Of a stretch of 64,000 nucleotides of DNA, positions 54,384-63,146 are shown in pieces; within the stretch, counting starts at the first letter, position 1, and each line of letters begins with the position of its first letter. A model generated the notes under the pieces. It was not told the origin of the DNA. It saw only the letters and a program-made list of their open reading frames with translations, and did not search any database. The DNA is from Paraburkholderia dioscoreae. GTDB lineage: Bacteria > Pseudomonadota > Gammaproteobacteria > Burkholderiales > Burkholderiaceae. The position numbers were made by a program, and so were the translations under genes. Where the stretch lies: contig NZ_LR699554.1 in assembly GCF_902459535.1 (NCBI RefSeq), positions 2,108,001 through 2,172,000 on the forward strand, in the 5' to 3' direction.

Positions 54384-55562
54384 TCAACGCGCGTAAGGCC
54401 GCACCAGTGCGCATTCCGGATTCAGCCTCACGCCGAAGCCCGGCGCGTCCGGCACTTTCATGCGTCCGCTCACCGGCACCGGCTCGTCGAGCAGCAGTGG
54501 CGTGAACATCGGCACGACCTCGTCGGCCTTGGGCGCCATCATCAGAAACTCGGCGAACGGCGAGTTGTGCCGCGTCACCACGAAGTGATAGCTATACACC
54601 GACGAACCGTGCGGCACCACCATCACATTGTGGGCATCGGCAAGCGCGGATATCTTGATCAATTCGGTAATGCCGCCGCACCAGCCGACATCCGGTTGAA
54701 TCAGATCGCAGCATTGCATCTCCAGCAGCATGCGAAAGCCCCAGCGCGTCGCTTCGTGTTCGCCGGTCGACACCATCATGCCGCGTGGCACGTTGCGGCG
54801 CAGTTCGGCGTAACCCCAGTAGTCGTCGGGCGGCAAACATTCCTCGATCCATTTCAGGCCGTATTCGTGCGCCGCTTGCGCGAGCCGTGTGGCATACGGC
54901 ACATCGAGGCTCATCCAGCAGTCGTACATCAGCCAGAAGTCGTCGCCGACGCGGCTGCGCATCTCCGCGAGCTTGTCCAGATTCTGCCTGAGACCGGCGT
55001 CGCCTTCGGCCGGGCCATGCTGCAACGGCAACTTGCCGCCGATGAAACCCATCTCCTTCGCCAGATCAGGCCGCGCGCCGGTAGCGTAGAACACGAGTTC
55101 GTCGCGCACCGGACCGCCCAATAGTTGGTACACCGGCTCCTTGCGCACTTTCGCGAGCAGATCCCACAACGCGAGATCGACGCCCGAAATCGTATTCAGC
55201 ACCACGCCTTTGCGACCGTAGTACAACGTGGAAAAGTACATCTGATCCCACATTTTCTCGATGTCGGTGACAAGCTGGCCTTCGAGAAAACGCGCGAGAT
55301 GTTTCTCCACGATGAACGCACCGATCTCGCCGCCCGTCGTCACCGCGAATCCGACGGTGCCGTCGCTTGCTTCGATCTCCACCACGAGCGTGCCCAATAC
55401 ATTGATACCGAACGACTGGCGGCTCTGCCGGTACTCCGGATAACGCGCCATCGGCGTGGAAATGTGATCGTCGATCCAGTGTCCGCCGGGTTGGTCGTGA
55501 TAGTCCGCACCGCCGCCGCGGACGATGAAGGCACGCACGTGCCGGATGGTAGGCATGGCCAT
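54384..55562 (-). CDS. rhmD: L-rhamnonate dehydratase
   Basis: 392 aa enolase-superfamily enzyme. Clear RhmD features: N-terminal [37 protein letters not shown] and [14 protein letters not shown] metal-ligand strands, [17 protein letters not shown], and catalytic His in [12 protein letters not shown]. It converts L-rhamnonate to 2-keto-3-deoxy-L-rhamnonate. GGAGT before the ATG. Confidence 0.94.
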   Translation of the reverse strand: MAMPTIRHVRAFIVRGGGADYHDQPGGHWIDDHISTPMARYPEYRQSRQSFGINVLGTLVVEIEASDGTVGFAVTTGGEIGAFIVEKHLARFLEGQLVTDIEKMWDQMYFSTLYYGRKGVVLNTISGVDLALWDLLAKVRKEPVYQLLGGPVRDELVFYATGARPDLAKEMGFIGGKLPLQHGPAEGDAGLRQNLDKLAEMRSRVGDDFWLMYDCWMSLDVPYATRLAQAAHEYGLKWIEECLPPDDYWGYAELRRNVPRGMMVSTGEHEATRWGFRMLLEMQCCDLIQPDVGWCGGITELIKISALADAHNVMVVPHGSSVYSYHFVVTRHNSPFAEFLMMAPKADEVVPMFTPLLLDEPVPVSGRMKVPDAPGFGVRLNPECALVRPYAR

Positions 55563-55598
55563 GAATGGGACTCCGTTATGAGTGCGTCGAGCGTGCGC

Positions 55599-56927
55599 CT
55601 AGCGGGCGCGATGCAGTAAGGCTTCGAAAGCGGCGGCCGGCTGGGCGGGATCGCGGCGCAATAGCGTGCCGATCATGAGCGCGGCGAGCAGACTCGACAC
55701 GCCCAGCACGACCAGTCCTGCCGACGTCGAAGAAAACGCGCGTTCCGCCGCGGTGCGCAAGCTCGGCGCAATGAAGCCGCCGAGTCCGCCGAGCGAATTG
55801 ATCAACGCGATGCCGCCCGCCGCGGCGGCGCCTGTGAGGTGGCGTGTGGGAAAGGTCCAGAAAAGCGGCTGTGCGGCAATGAAACCGCTCGCTGCACAAC
55901 ACAGCGCAAGCAAGCCGATCGCGGGGCTATTCATGAGTCCCGACAAGCCGATGCCCAGGCCTGCGACGAGCAGCAATGCCACCGCCCAGCGCCGATGCCC
56001 GCCTGTTCGATCCGCGCGGCGCGGCACATACCAGGTCACGGCGAGCGCGCACAACCACGGCAGCGCGGCAACCAGACCCACACGCAAACCGACCGTCGTT
56101 CCAAGGAAAGCCGCCACCTGTTGCGGCAGATAGAAAATCACGCCGTACACGCTCATCTGGATCAGCAGATAGATCGCAGACAGCAGCAGCACGCGCCGAT
56201 CCACCAGTGCGGCCAATATCCGATGCGGACCGTGCGCGGACGCGGCACGCGCGTCGTCTTCGAGCGCATTGCGCAAGCTCGCGCGCTCCTGCGGTTCGAG
56301 CCAACGCGCGTCTTGGGGACGATTGTCGAGATACCAGAACGCCCACACGCCTACCACCGAAGCCAGCGCGCCTTCCACCAGAAAGAGCCATTGCCAGCCG
56401 GCGAGACCCAGCGCGCCGTGCAATTCGAGCAGCGAACCCGACAACGGACTGCCGAAAATAAACGCCAGCGGCGCGCCGAAATAAAACACGCCCACCGCGC
56501 GCGCTCTGGCCGATTGCGGAAACCAGCGCGTAAGGTAATAGATCACGCCCGGAAAGAAACCCGCCTCGGCGACGCCGAGCAGAAACCGCAACGTGTAGAA
56601 CGCGGTCGGCGTATGCGCGAGGCACATCGCGGCCGAGACGAGCCCCCATGTCACCATGATCCGGCACATCCAGGCGCGCGCACCGACCCGATGCAACAGC
56701 AGATTGCTCGGGACTTCGAACAATGCATAGCCGACGAAAAACACCCCCGCCCCGAAGGCAAACGCCGCGTTCGACAAGCCCGTATCGTGCTGCAAGGCTT
56801 TTTGCGCGAAACCGATGTTGGCACGATCGAGAAACGCCAACACGTACATGAGCAGCAGAAACGGCAGCAACCGGCGCATTACCTTGCTGTTGATCGCCTC
56901 CAGTGAAACGGGCGCGTGCGGGTCCAT
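55599..56927 (-). CDS. MFS transporter (ACS family), probable L-rhamnonate carrier
   Basis: 442 aa with 12 helices. ACS-family features: YVLAFLDRANIGFAQKAL, FFVGYALFEVPSNLLLHRVGARAWMCRIM and LLGVAEAGFFPGVIYYLTRWFP. Relatives such as GudP and RhmT carry sugar acids. Position between rhmD and the next dehydrogenase suggests rhamnonate or a related sugar acid. GGAG precedes the ATG. Confidence 0.87.
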   Translation of the reverse strand: MDPHAPVSLEAINSKVMRRLLPFLLLMYVLAFLDRANIGFAQKALQHDTGLSNAAFAFGAGVFFVGYALFEVPSNLLLHRVGARAWMCRIMVTWGLVSAAMCLAHTPTAFYTLRFLLGVAEAGFFPGVIYYLTRWFPQSARARAVGVFYFGAPLAFIFGSPLSGSLLELHGALGLAGWQWLFLVEGALASVVGVWAFWYLDNRPQDARWLEPQERASLRNALEDDARAASAHGPHRILAALVDRRVLLLSAIYLLIQMSVYGVIFYLPQQVAAFLGTTVGLRVGLVAALPWLCALAVTWYVPRRADRTGGHRRWAVALLLVAGLGIGLSGLMNSPAIGLLALCCAASGFIAAQPLFWTFPTRHLTGAAAAGGIALINSLGGLGGFIAPSLRTAAERAFSSTSAGLVVLGVSSLLAALMIGTLLRRDPAQPAAAFEALLHRAR

Positions 56928-57021
56928 CTCGTCTCCTTCACAAAGCGCGCGGGCGGCGGCTCTGCGTTTTGCTGTCTTATGTACCGCTAAAGACGTAACG
57001 CCGGCGTGATTGCGCGGCGAC

Positions 57022-57774
57022 TCAATAGGTCGCGCGCCCGCCGGACAGGTCGAAAACCGAACCGGTGCTGAACGCGCAGTCCTCAGAGGAGAGCCACAGG
57101 ATCAGCGATGCCGCTTCTTCGGGTAACAGGAAGCGGTTCATGGGAATCTTCGACAGCATGTAGTCGATGTGTTGTTGCGACATCGAATCGAAGATCTCGG
57201 TTTTGGCCGCGGCGGGTGTGACGGCATTGACGAGAATGTTCTTCGTCGCGAGTTCTTTTCCGAGCGATTTGGTCAGGCCGATGAGGCCGGCCTTGGAGGC
57301 GCTGTAGTGCGAGGCGTTCGGGTTGCCCTCTTTGCCCGCCACCGACGCGATATTGACGATCCGGCCATAGCCCTGCTTGAGCATTTGCGGCACGACCGCG
57401 CGGCAGGTCAGATAGGGGCCGATCAGGTTCACGTCGATCACGCGACGCCAGATATCGGGTTCCAGTTCCCAGGTGGTGCCGTTGCCGCCGGTGATGCCGG
57501 CGCAATTGATCAGCACGTCGATCGCACCGTGATCGGCGACGGTTTGCGCCACGGCCTGCGCGACGGCGGCTTCCTGTGTCAGCTCGACGGTGACTGCCGT
57601 GACTTTGCCCAGTTCGCTCAGCTCACGCTGGCTGCGGGCGAGACGTTCGGCGTCCACGTCCCATAGCGCGACCGATGCGCCCGAGTTCAACGCCCGCTGC
57701 CCCACCGCGTAGCCGATGCCGCGCGCGCCGCCGGTAATGGCGACTACGCGCCCCTCCAGATCGATCCGATTCAT
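57022..57774 (-). CDS. SDR dehydrogenase, candidate 2-keto-3-deoxy-L-rhamnonate 4-dehydrogenase
   Basis: 250 aa short-chain dehydrogenase with TGGARGIG (14-21), NCAGITG, catalytic Ser/Tyr/Lys in NIASVAGKEGNPNASHYSASKAG. The size, the NASHYSASKAG motif and the location next to rhmD match the LRA5-type enzyme that oxidises 2-keto-3-deoxy-L-rhamnonate to the 2,4-diketo acid. The hydrolase (LRA6/FAH family) that would follow is not in this window. AGGAG precedes the ATG. First gene of the catabolic operon. Confidence 0.86.
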   Translation of the reverse strand: MNRIDLEGRVVAITGGARGIGYAVGQRALNSGASVALWDVDAERLARSQRELSELGKVTAVTVELTQEAAVAQAVAQTVADHGAIDVLINCAGITGGNGTTWELEPDIWRRVIDVNLIGPYLTCRAVVPQMLKQGYGRIVNIASVAGKEGNPNASHYSASKAGLIGLTKSLGKELATKNILVNAVTPAAAKTEIFDSMSQQHIDYMLSKIPMNRFLLPEEAASLILWLSSEDCAFSTGSVFDLSGGRATY

Positions 57775-57971
57775 CGCTGTGCTCCTGTGGCAGGCCTGAG
57801 CGGCGTGCCTTTGTGTTGTATCCGGCTGTCTGTGCTGCTGGTTCAGCCAATATACGAGCGGTGCGATGCGCTAACAATTCGAGTATTGGAGGGGGTGATA
57901 ACAAAAGTGGATCGAAGGGAGTATCGACAGGGTTTGCTGCCTGCGAGGGTGTCCAGGCCCATCACCGCCAT

Positions 57972-58403
57972 TCAGGCCTGCTGCCGACTCAGTTTCGCGC
58001 GCTCGAAGAACTCGAACACACTCATGCCGGCGAGCATTGCGGCCACGAATCCCCAGGCCTTGGGAAAACCGGCGCCCAATGCGACCAGCGCAGGGCCCGG
58101 ACAAAATCCGGCAAGTCCCCAGCCCACGCCGAATACCGCGCTTCCCAGCACGAGCCGCAGCGTGATGTGGGTGCTGGCGGGAAGTTGCATGGGCAACCCC
58201 AGCAGGGATTGCTTGCGGCGTTTTGCCAGCAGGAATGCGATAGAGCCGATGGCTATTGCACCAGCCATAACGAATGCCAGCGACGGATCCCATCGCCCTG
58301 CGATGTCCAGAAATCCCAGCACCTTCGCCGGATTGGCCATGCCGGACACCATCAGACCGACGCCGAACAGCAGCCCGGAAAGTAACGCGGTGAGCAAACT
58401 CAT
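57972..58403 (-). CDS. DUF6691/YeeE-type membrane protein (second half)
   Basis: 143 aa with four helices. YeeE/YedE half-transporter with GLMVSGMANPAKVLGFLDI, GRWDPSLAFVMAGAI and FGVGWGLAGFCPGPALVALG, where the Cys of GFCPGPAL is the conserved sulfur-contact residue. It forms a pair with the 58405 product; together they make the thiosulfate/sulfur-compound transporter found with BigR regulators. Confidence 0.9.
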   Translation of the reverse strand: MSLLTALLSGLLFGVGLMVSGMANPAKVLGFLDIAGRWDPSLAFVMAGAIAIGSIAFLLAKRRKQSLLGLPMQLPASTHITLRLVLGSAVFGVGWGLAGFCPGPALVALGAGFPKAWGFVAAMLAGMSVFEFFERAKLSRQQA

Positions 58404-58404
58404 C

Positions 58405-58839
58405 TCAGCCTCCCAGCAGATGTCTGGAAATGAACACGGTCAGAAAGCCGCTTGCCATGAACGTTGCGGTCGCAACAACCGAACGGATGGACCCTCGCGA
58501 GATGCCGCAAACACCGTGGCCGCTCGTGCAACCGCCCGCGTAACGCGTGCCGATGCCGACCAGAAAGCCCGCGACGAGTATCTCGCCCCACCCGGCCTCG
58601 ATATCCGGCGCTATCCGGCTACCCAGCAAGCCTGCCATCACAGGTGCTCCGATGAGCCCGGCAAGGAAAGCGACACGCCATCCCGCGTCTTTCTGCGGCG
58701 TGCCGACCAGGCCGCCGACTATGCCGCTGATGCCGGCTATACGTCCGTTGAACAAAACAAGCGCGGCAGCCGCGGCCCCGATCACCAGGCCGCCAGTCAA
58801 TGACAGGCCGGGCGTGAAACTCGCGAGATCAATCGACAT
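58405..58839 (-). CDS. YeeE/YedE-type membrane protein (first half)
   Basis: 144 aa with four helices: GLVIGAAAAALVLFNGRIAGISGIVGGL and GFLVGIGTRYAGGCTSGHGVCGISRGS, the latter holding two conserved cysteines. One base separates its stop from the partner start, so they are coupled. Expected to move a reduced sulfur species across the inner membrane. Confidence 0.9.
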   Translation of the reverse strand: MSIDLASFTPGLSLTGGLVIGAAAAALVLFNGRIAGISGIVGGLVGTPQKDAGWRVAFLAGLIGAPVMAGLLGSRIAPDIEAGWGEILVAGFLVGIGTRYAGGCTSGHGVCGISRGSIRSVVATATFMASGFLTVFISRHLLGG

Positions 58840-58854
58840 CGCATCTCCTTATCT

Positions 58855-59172
58855 TCATTGGGTGCAAAACTGGTCGTACAGCACGGTCATGACCGCAATC
58901 GCTTCCTTGCTCGCGACGGAATAAAAGATGCTCTTACCTTCCCGGCGAGTCTCGACCAGTTCGTTATCGCGAAGCACACCGAGTTGCTGGGAGAGCGTGG
59001 GCTGACGTATGCCCAACTGTTCTTCCAGGTCGCTCACACACGCCTCGCCTTGCGACAGTTGACACATCAGCAGCAACCGGTCGGGATTTGCCAGCACCTT
59101 CAGCAGCGCGCAGGCTTTCTCTGCCGAGGACTGCATCACCGAAAGGTCGATTGGAGCGGATTTCTTTCGCAT
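58855..59172 (-). CDS. BigR/SqrR-like ArsR-family sulfur-sensing regulator
   Basis: 105 aa from the ATG at 59172. ArsR winged helix (KVLANPDRLLLMCQLSQGEACVSDLEEQLGIRQPTLSQQLGVLRDNELVETRREGKSIFYSV). Cys37/Cys45 and Cys103 are placed to form the persulfide-linked pair of BigR/SqrR sensors (the family uses one Cys near the N-terminal helices and one near the C-terminus). It is 16 bp upstream of the yeeE pair on the same strand, the usual BigR operon. Confidence 0.88.
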   Translation of the reverse strand: MRKKSAPIDLSVMQSSAEKACALLKVLANPDRLLLMCQLSQGEACVSDLEEQLGIRQPTLSQQLGVLRDNELVETRREGKSIFYSVASKEAIAVMTVLYDQFCTQ

Positions 59173-59197
59173 CACACCATCCTGTCATCACAGATCA

Positions 59198-59221
59198 ACA
59201 TTATATTTTTTTATATATTGT
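59198..59221 (-). promoter_or_regulatory. AT-rich dyad, candidate BigR operator and promoter
   Basis: ACATTATAT and ATATATTGT form an inverted repeat (8 of 9 matched) around a T6 spacer, 26 bp before the regulator ATG. In a GC-rich region this AT-rich palindrome resembles BigR boxes that overlap the promoter. Confidence 0.5.
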
Positions 59222-59511
59222 TTGTGAATAGAATGAGCGACATCCTCCCCGTTTCAGGGCGTTCGCTTCCGCCGGGCTTCGGAAGATGGCGTTGGTCTGC
59301 CCCCTTCACGCGCGCGAGAGCGGTTGCGCAGTGCGGCCGGTCCGCTACACCGGCCCCAACACGCTGCACGTTATTTTTTTGCACTTGCACAAATGCTCCG
59401 TCGAGCCGGATACTAAGCCGGCCCGCGTTGTCTCCTCAGCGGGTGCATCAGTCTTCGCCCGCCCCCGCGCGGGCTTCTTTTGAACGATGGATGCAAAAGT
59501 CGGGAGGCGCC
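59222..59511. other. Intergenic region with two GC hairpins
   Basis: The 339 bp between the bigR start and the next gene hold, besides the BigR-like dyad, an inverted repeat GGCCGG (59335-59340) / CCGGCC (59350-59355) and a hairpin GCCCGC (59457-59462) / GCGGGC (59469-59474) followed by TTCTTTT, terminator-like but without an upstream plus-strand gene. A short untranslated RNA ending there is possible. Confidence 0.4.
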
Positions 59512-59721
59512 ATGGAAGTCTGCGATGGATGCTCCGGCATCAACGGCCGGCCTGTCGATGTTCAACGGCAGGAACACCTCACGCTGATCGGTGTGGCGGA
59601 ATGCAACGGCACACTCGTCCTCGAACACTATCGCTGCGATAAATGCCGGGCGGTTATCGCCAGACAATTCACGGGCGACTCCGATGAACGGATCTGGAGC
59701 GTAATCGAAACTGCACATTGA
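59512..59721 (+). CDS. Small two-CxxC hypothetical protein
   Basis: 69 aa from the ATG at 59512, which has GGGAGG upstream. Two Cys pairs (MEVCDGCSG and RCDKCRAV) suit a small zinc-ribbon or metal/redox knuckle; the rest is beta-rich (LTLIGVAECNGTLVLEHY) with an acidic C-terminus. Conserved function not recognised. Lies convergent with the hydroxyproline dehydratase gene, behind a terminator-like hairpin. Confidence 0.65.
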   Translation: MEVCDGCSGINGRPVDVQRQEHLTLIGVAECNGTLVLEHYRCDKCRAVIARQFTGDSDERIWSVIETAH

Positions 59722-59848
59722 GAACCGGCGCAACGGTCCGGACCGGACAGACCTCTACCGTTATCGGCAATGTCCGGTTCCTCGCATTCAGCCGGATCCT
59801 CGACCGCTCACTTCTTCGCCCAATCACGCCGGCCGCACAATGTCGGCC

Positions 59849-60856
59849 CTATCGAACAAGGAACCCGTAGGTAAGCGGATCGCGCTCGTCCACTAGCCAT
59901 GTCGCGAAGCCGCAGACAAAAGCGTTGCCTTCGACCTCCGGAATGACGGCCTTGAAATCGCCCACCGTCGTTTCGCTCAGGACACGTCCTTTGAACACCG
60001 TGCCGATAATGGACTCGTTCACAAGGGTCTCGTCCTTGCCAAGCTTGCCGCGCAGATAAAGCTGCGCGACCCGGCCGCCGGTCCCGGAACCGGTCGGTGA
60101 ACGGTCCACCTCGCGGTCTGCAAACACGCAACAGTTGGCTTGCGTCGACTCCGCGTGCCGCGGTGCATTCGCAATGATGGTGCCGTAGATGTGGTTGATC
60201 TCGGGGATATAAGGATGCTCGACAGGAAACGCCCTGTTTGCAGCCTCCTTCACTTCGGCACCGAAGCGGATGAGTTCTTCCACCGCCGATTCCCGCACCT
60301 CGAGACCGTGCGGCGCTCCGTCGGTGTAAAAGTAGAACGCGCCGCCGAACGCGATATCGCCCGTGACCGAACCGAACGACGGCGTCTGCACGGTCACGTC
60401 CTGCTTCCAGATGAACGACGGCACGTTGACGAAGCGAACGTTACCGGCATGCTCGCCGTCCCACTTCACGAATGCTTCGATGAACCCGCAAGGCGCATCG
60501 ATGCCGATGCGCGTTTCGGGTATCTCACGCTGAACCCAACCCAGTTCGACCGCTGCCGTCGCGAGCGCGATGACGCCGTGGCCGCAATGGTCGCTATAAC
60601 CTTCGTTGTGAAGGAAGATGATGCCGAAATCGGCGCCCGGGGTGACCGGTTCCGTCAGATACCCGCCGTACATATCGGCATGCCCGCGCGGTTCGAACAT
60701 CAAAGCCCGGCGGATATCGTCGGCGTTTTCCTTCAGCCACGCGCGCCGCTTGACGACCGTGTCGCCAGGCAGACGCGGCAAACCGCTGGTGACAATGCGG
60801 AATGCCTCTCCGCCGGTGTGGACTTCGACAGTCTGGATAGTGCGTGAAATTTTCAT
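59849..60856 (-). CDS. trans-3-hydroxy-L-proline dehydratase (proline racemase superfamily)
   Basis: 335 aa. The first active-site motif keeps its Cys (SDHCGHGV, Cys91), but the second has Thr255 (DRSPTGSGTGG) in place of the second catalytic Cys of proline racemase and 4-hydroxyproline epimerase. Cys/Thr is the signature of trans-3-hydroxy-L-proline dehydratase, which yields delta-1-pyrroline-2-carboxylate. It is followed by a LivK-like binding protein gene upstream on the same strand, perhaps for uptake of the amino acid. Confidence 0.88.
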   Translation of the reverse strand: MKISRTIQTVEVHTGGEAFRIVTSGLPRLPGDTVVKRRAWLKENADDIRRALMFEPRGHADMYGGYLTEPVTPGADFGIIFLHNEGYSDHCGHGVIALATAAVELGWVQREIPETRIGIDAPCGFIEAFVKWDGEHAGNVRFVNVPSFIWKQDVTVQTPSFGSVTGDIAFGGAFYFYTDGAPHGLEVRESAVEELIRFGAEVKEAANRAFPVEHPYIPEINHIYGTIIANAPRHAESTQANCCVFADREVDRSPTGSGTGGRVAQLYLRGKLGKDETLVNESIIGTVFKGRVLSETTVGDFKAVIPEVEGNAFVCGFATWLVDERDPLTYGFLVR

Positions 60857-60899
60857 GTTTGCTTCGTGAAGTCGGTGGGTCGCCTGCCGTTAGTGACAG

Positions 60900-62021
60900 T
60901 TACTGACCGTAGGGGACCGGCAGGCCGTTCTTGATGGTGTACACGGTGGTCGGGGCGCCCTTCAGGTCGCCGTACTCGTCGAACGAATAGGTGCCCGCAA
61001 CGCCCTTATAGTTCTCCTTCGCGAGTTGCGCGGTCAGCTTTGCCTTGTCCGTTGTCGTGCCCGCTTTCACCATTGCGTCGGCGAGCAGCTTCACACCGTC
61101 GTAATAGCTCACGGCGTAGACCTGGGTATCGATGTTGTACGCGGCCTTGTACTTTTCCAGGAACTCGCGGCCGGCCGCTGTTTTCTCGAGCGCAATACCA
61201 CCCTGCGCGCAGTAGACGATCGATGCCGCGTCGCCGGCAACCTTGCCCATGTCGGCCGAACAGATGCCGTCGCCGCCGAGCAGTTTCGCTCTGAGCCCGC
61301 GCTGACGCATCTGTTTGGCCATCGGCGCGCCTTGCGCCGCGTAGCCGCCAAAGAAGATCACGTCGGGATTTTTGGACTTGATGTTCGTGAGAATGCCGAG
61401 GAAGTCGGTGGCCGACGAGCTGGTGAATTCCTGGTCTATGATCTGAATGCCGTTTGCCTTGGCGACTTTCGTGAACTGTTCCGCCACGCCTTGACCATAT
61501 GCCGTGCGATCGTCGATAACGGCGGCCGTTTTGGCCTTCAACGTCTTCGCGGCGAATTGTCCCATCGTGCCGCCCAGCTGTTCATCGCTCGCGCCAATAC
61601 GGAAGATGTTCCTGAAGCCCTGTTTGGTCAGCGCCGGGTTGGATGCGACGGGCAGCATCGGCACATTTCCGGTGTTGTAGACGCGCGAGGCGGGAATCGC
61701 CACGCCAGAGTTATATGGTCCGACAACGGCGACCACGCCGCTATCGACCAGTTTCTGCGCAACCTGCACGCCGATCTTCGGATCGGCCTGGTCGTCTTCC
61801 GAGTCCAGTTTGAACGTGACCTTTTGGCCCGCCACGGTAACGCCCGCCTTGTTCAGCTCGTCGATGGCAAGCCGCGCCCCGTTCTCGTTGTCCTTGCCGT
61901 TGGGCGCCTGCGGGCCCGTGAGCGGAGCCGAATGACCGATGGTGACGACGACCTGGGCAGTTGCGGACAGGGTGAAACAGGCGGCCATCAACGCGGCCGC
62001 AGTCATTGCAAAACGTCGCAT
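60900..62021 (-). CDS. Branched-chain-type amino-acid ABC transporter binding protein (LivK-like)
   Basis: 373 aa with signal peptide (ending LSATAQV). LivJ/LivK family-4 fold: VVVTIGHSAPLTGPQAPNGKDNENGARLAIDELN, QVAQKLVDSGVVAVVGPYNSGVAIPASRVY and NIFRIGASDEQLG. Its permease and ATPase genes are not in the window, so it uses a distant Liv system. It lies 43 bp upstream of the hydroxyproline dehydratase, suggesting a joint transcript and hydroxyproline or other amino-acid uptake. Confidence 0.9.
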   Translation of the reverse strand: MRRFAMTAAALMAACFTLSATAQVVVTIGHSAPLTGPQAPNGKDNENGARLAIDELNKAGVTVAGQKVTFKLDSEDDQADPKIGVQVAQKLVDSGVVAVVGPYNSGVAIPASRVYNTGNVPMLPVASNPALTKQGFRNIFRIGASDEQLGGTMGQFAAKTLKAKTAAVIDDRTAYGQGVAEQFTKVAKANGIQIIDQEFTSSSATDFLGILTNIKSKNPDVIFFGGYAAQGAPMAKQMRQRGLRAKLLGGDGICSADMGKVAGDAASIVYCAQGGIALEKTAAGREFLEKYKAAYNIDTQVYAVSYYDGVKLLADAMVKAGTTTDKAKLTAQLAKENYKGVAGTYSFDEYGDLKGAPTTVYTIKNGLPVPYGQ

Positions 62022-62186
62022 ACCGAACTCCGATTGGACTGGGGAGCAAACACCTTATGCTCAATTCGGCTCCAATTCAATCGAACGTCGACAACAGCGG
62101 CCGCCCCCGGATAACGTCGCGGGAAACGTCCGGATGCTACCGCGACCATGCGCGTACCGGTTCGTCGCGCGTCAACCCGAAAAGCG

Positions 62187-62897
62187 TCAGAGCCGCTGCA
62201 GTTCGTTCTTCATCCACTCGTGAACGGCATGACTCAACTCTTGCTGTGTCATCTCCCGAGGAGAAAACGGCGGCCCGACCACCACGCGAATATGCCCAGG
62301 GCGGTCTGGCCAGCCTTTCGTCGGCCAGACCTTGCCCGCGTTCAGGACTACCGGGACGGCAGGCACGCCGGTCGCGCACGCCAGCCGAACGCCTCCCGAA
62401 GTCATCCTCAACGGGGCATCGTGACGCACCCGGGTTCCCTCCGGGAAAATGACGACGACGTCGCCCTTTGCCAGCCGCTCCGCGCTTTCCTTCGTGACAG
62501 CCTGGTGAGCCTGCCGGGCGGAACCGCGGTTCAGGCTGACCATATCGAGTCCGCGCAGCACCCAGCCAAAGAACGGAATGCGCAGAAGATCTTCCTTGAA
62601 CACAAAACTGATTCGGCGTGGAATAAGCGCTAGAAAAGCGAGCGTTTCCCAGGTCGATTCGTGACGGCACAAAATGATCGCCGGTCCGTCAGGAAGGTGT
62701 TCAAGCCCGTCTATCGAACATGACACGCCGGGCAGCCAACGCATGACAAAAACCAGCGCACGGCACCATTGTTTCGCAAGCCAGTATCGTCCAGCCCGTC
62801 CGACAAAAGGAAAGAGAAGCAGAATGATGATGGAATACAGCGTCCCGCTACCGAGCATGTAGACGATAAACAGCCATTTGGTGAAAGTTGAGCGCAT
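62187..62897 (-). CDS. 1-acyl-sn-glycerol-3-phosphate acyltransferase (PlsC-like)
   Basis: 236 aa inner-membrane acyltransferase. N-terminal helix (about 8-30), then block I ILCRHESTWETLAFL, block II FKEDLLRIPFFGW, block III VVIFPEGTRVRHDAP and block IV VPAVPVVLN. The acceptor motif is H-x4-E instead of the usual H-x4-D, a variant seen in beta-proteobacterial PlsC paralogues. Likely makes phosphatidic acid or acylates another lysophospholipid. Confidence 0.88.
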   Translation of the reverse strand: MRSTFTKWLFIVYMLGSGTLYSIIILLLFPFVGRAGRYWLAKQWCRALVFVMRWLPGVSCSIDGLEHLPDGPAIILCRHESTWETLAFLALIPRRISFVFKEDLLRIPFFGWVLRGLDMVSLNRGSARQAHQAVTKESAERLAKGDVVVIFPEGTRVRHDAPLRMTSGGVRLACATGVPAVPVVLNAGKVWPTKGWPDRPGHIRVVVGPPFSPREMTQQELSHAVHEWMKNELQRL

Positions 62898-63146
62898 CGG
62901 GACCTGGATCAGATTGGTAAGCGGCGCAAGAATATCACCGTAACCCTATGAGACTGCGACGTGAGTGTTATGTTAGGCCGCGAACCCGAAGGCGGCGGCC
63001 GGCCAGACTCGCAAACAGCACCCATTGCAAGCGAGGTTCGCGCTGTGATCGGGTTGTCGGTGCATCGTCCTTCACGGTTCTGATCGAATGGCCGGAAGCG
63101 CCGGCTGAACCTGAACCACCGAGTCGCTGAACCTCTGAACCGATCA

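Noticed and set aside
59849..60856. Proline racemase or 4-hydroxyproline epimerase
   Set aside because: Those need two catalytic cysteines; here the second is Thr255.
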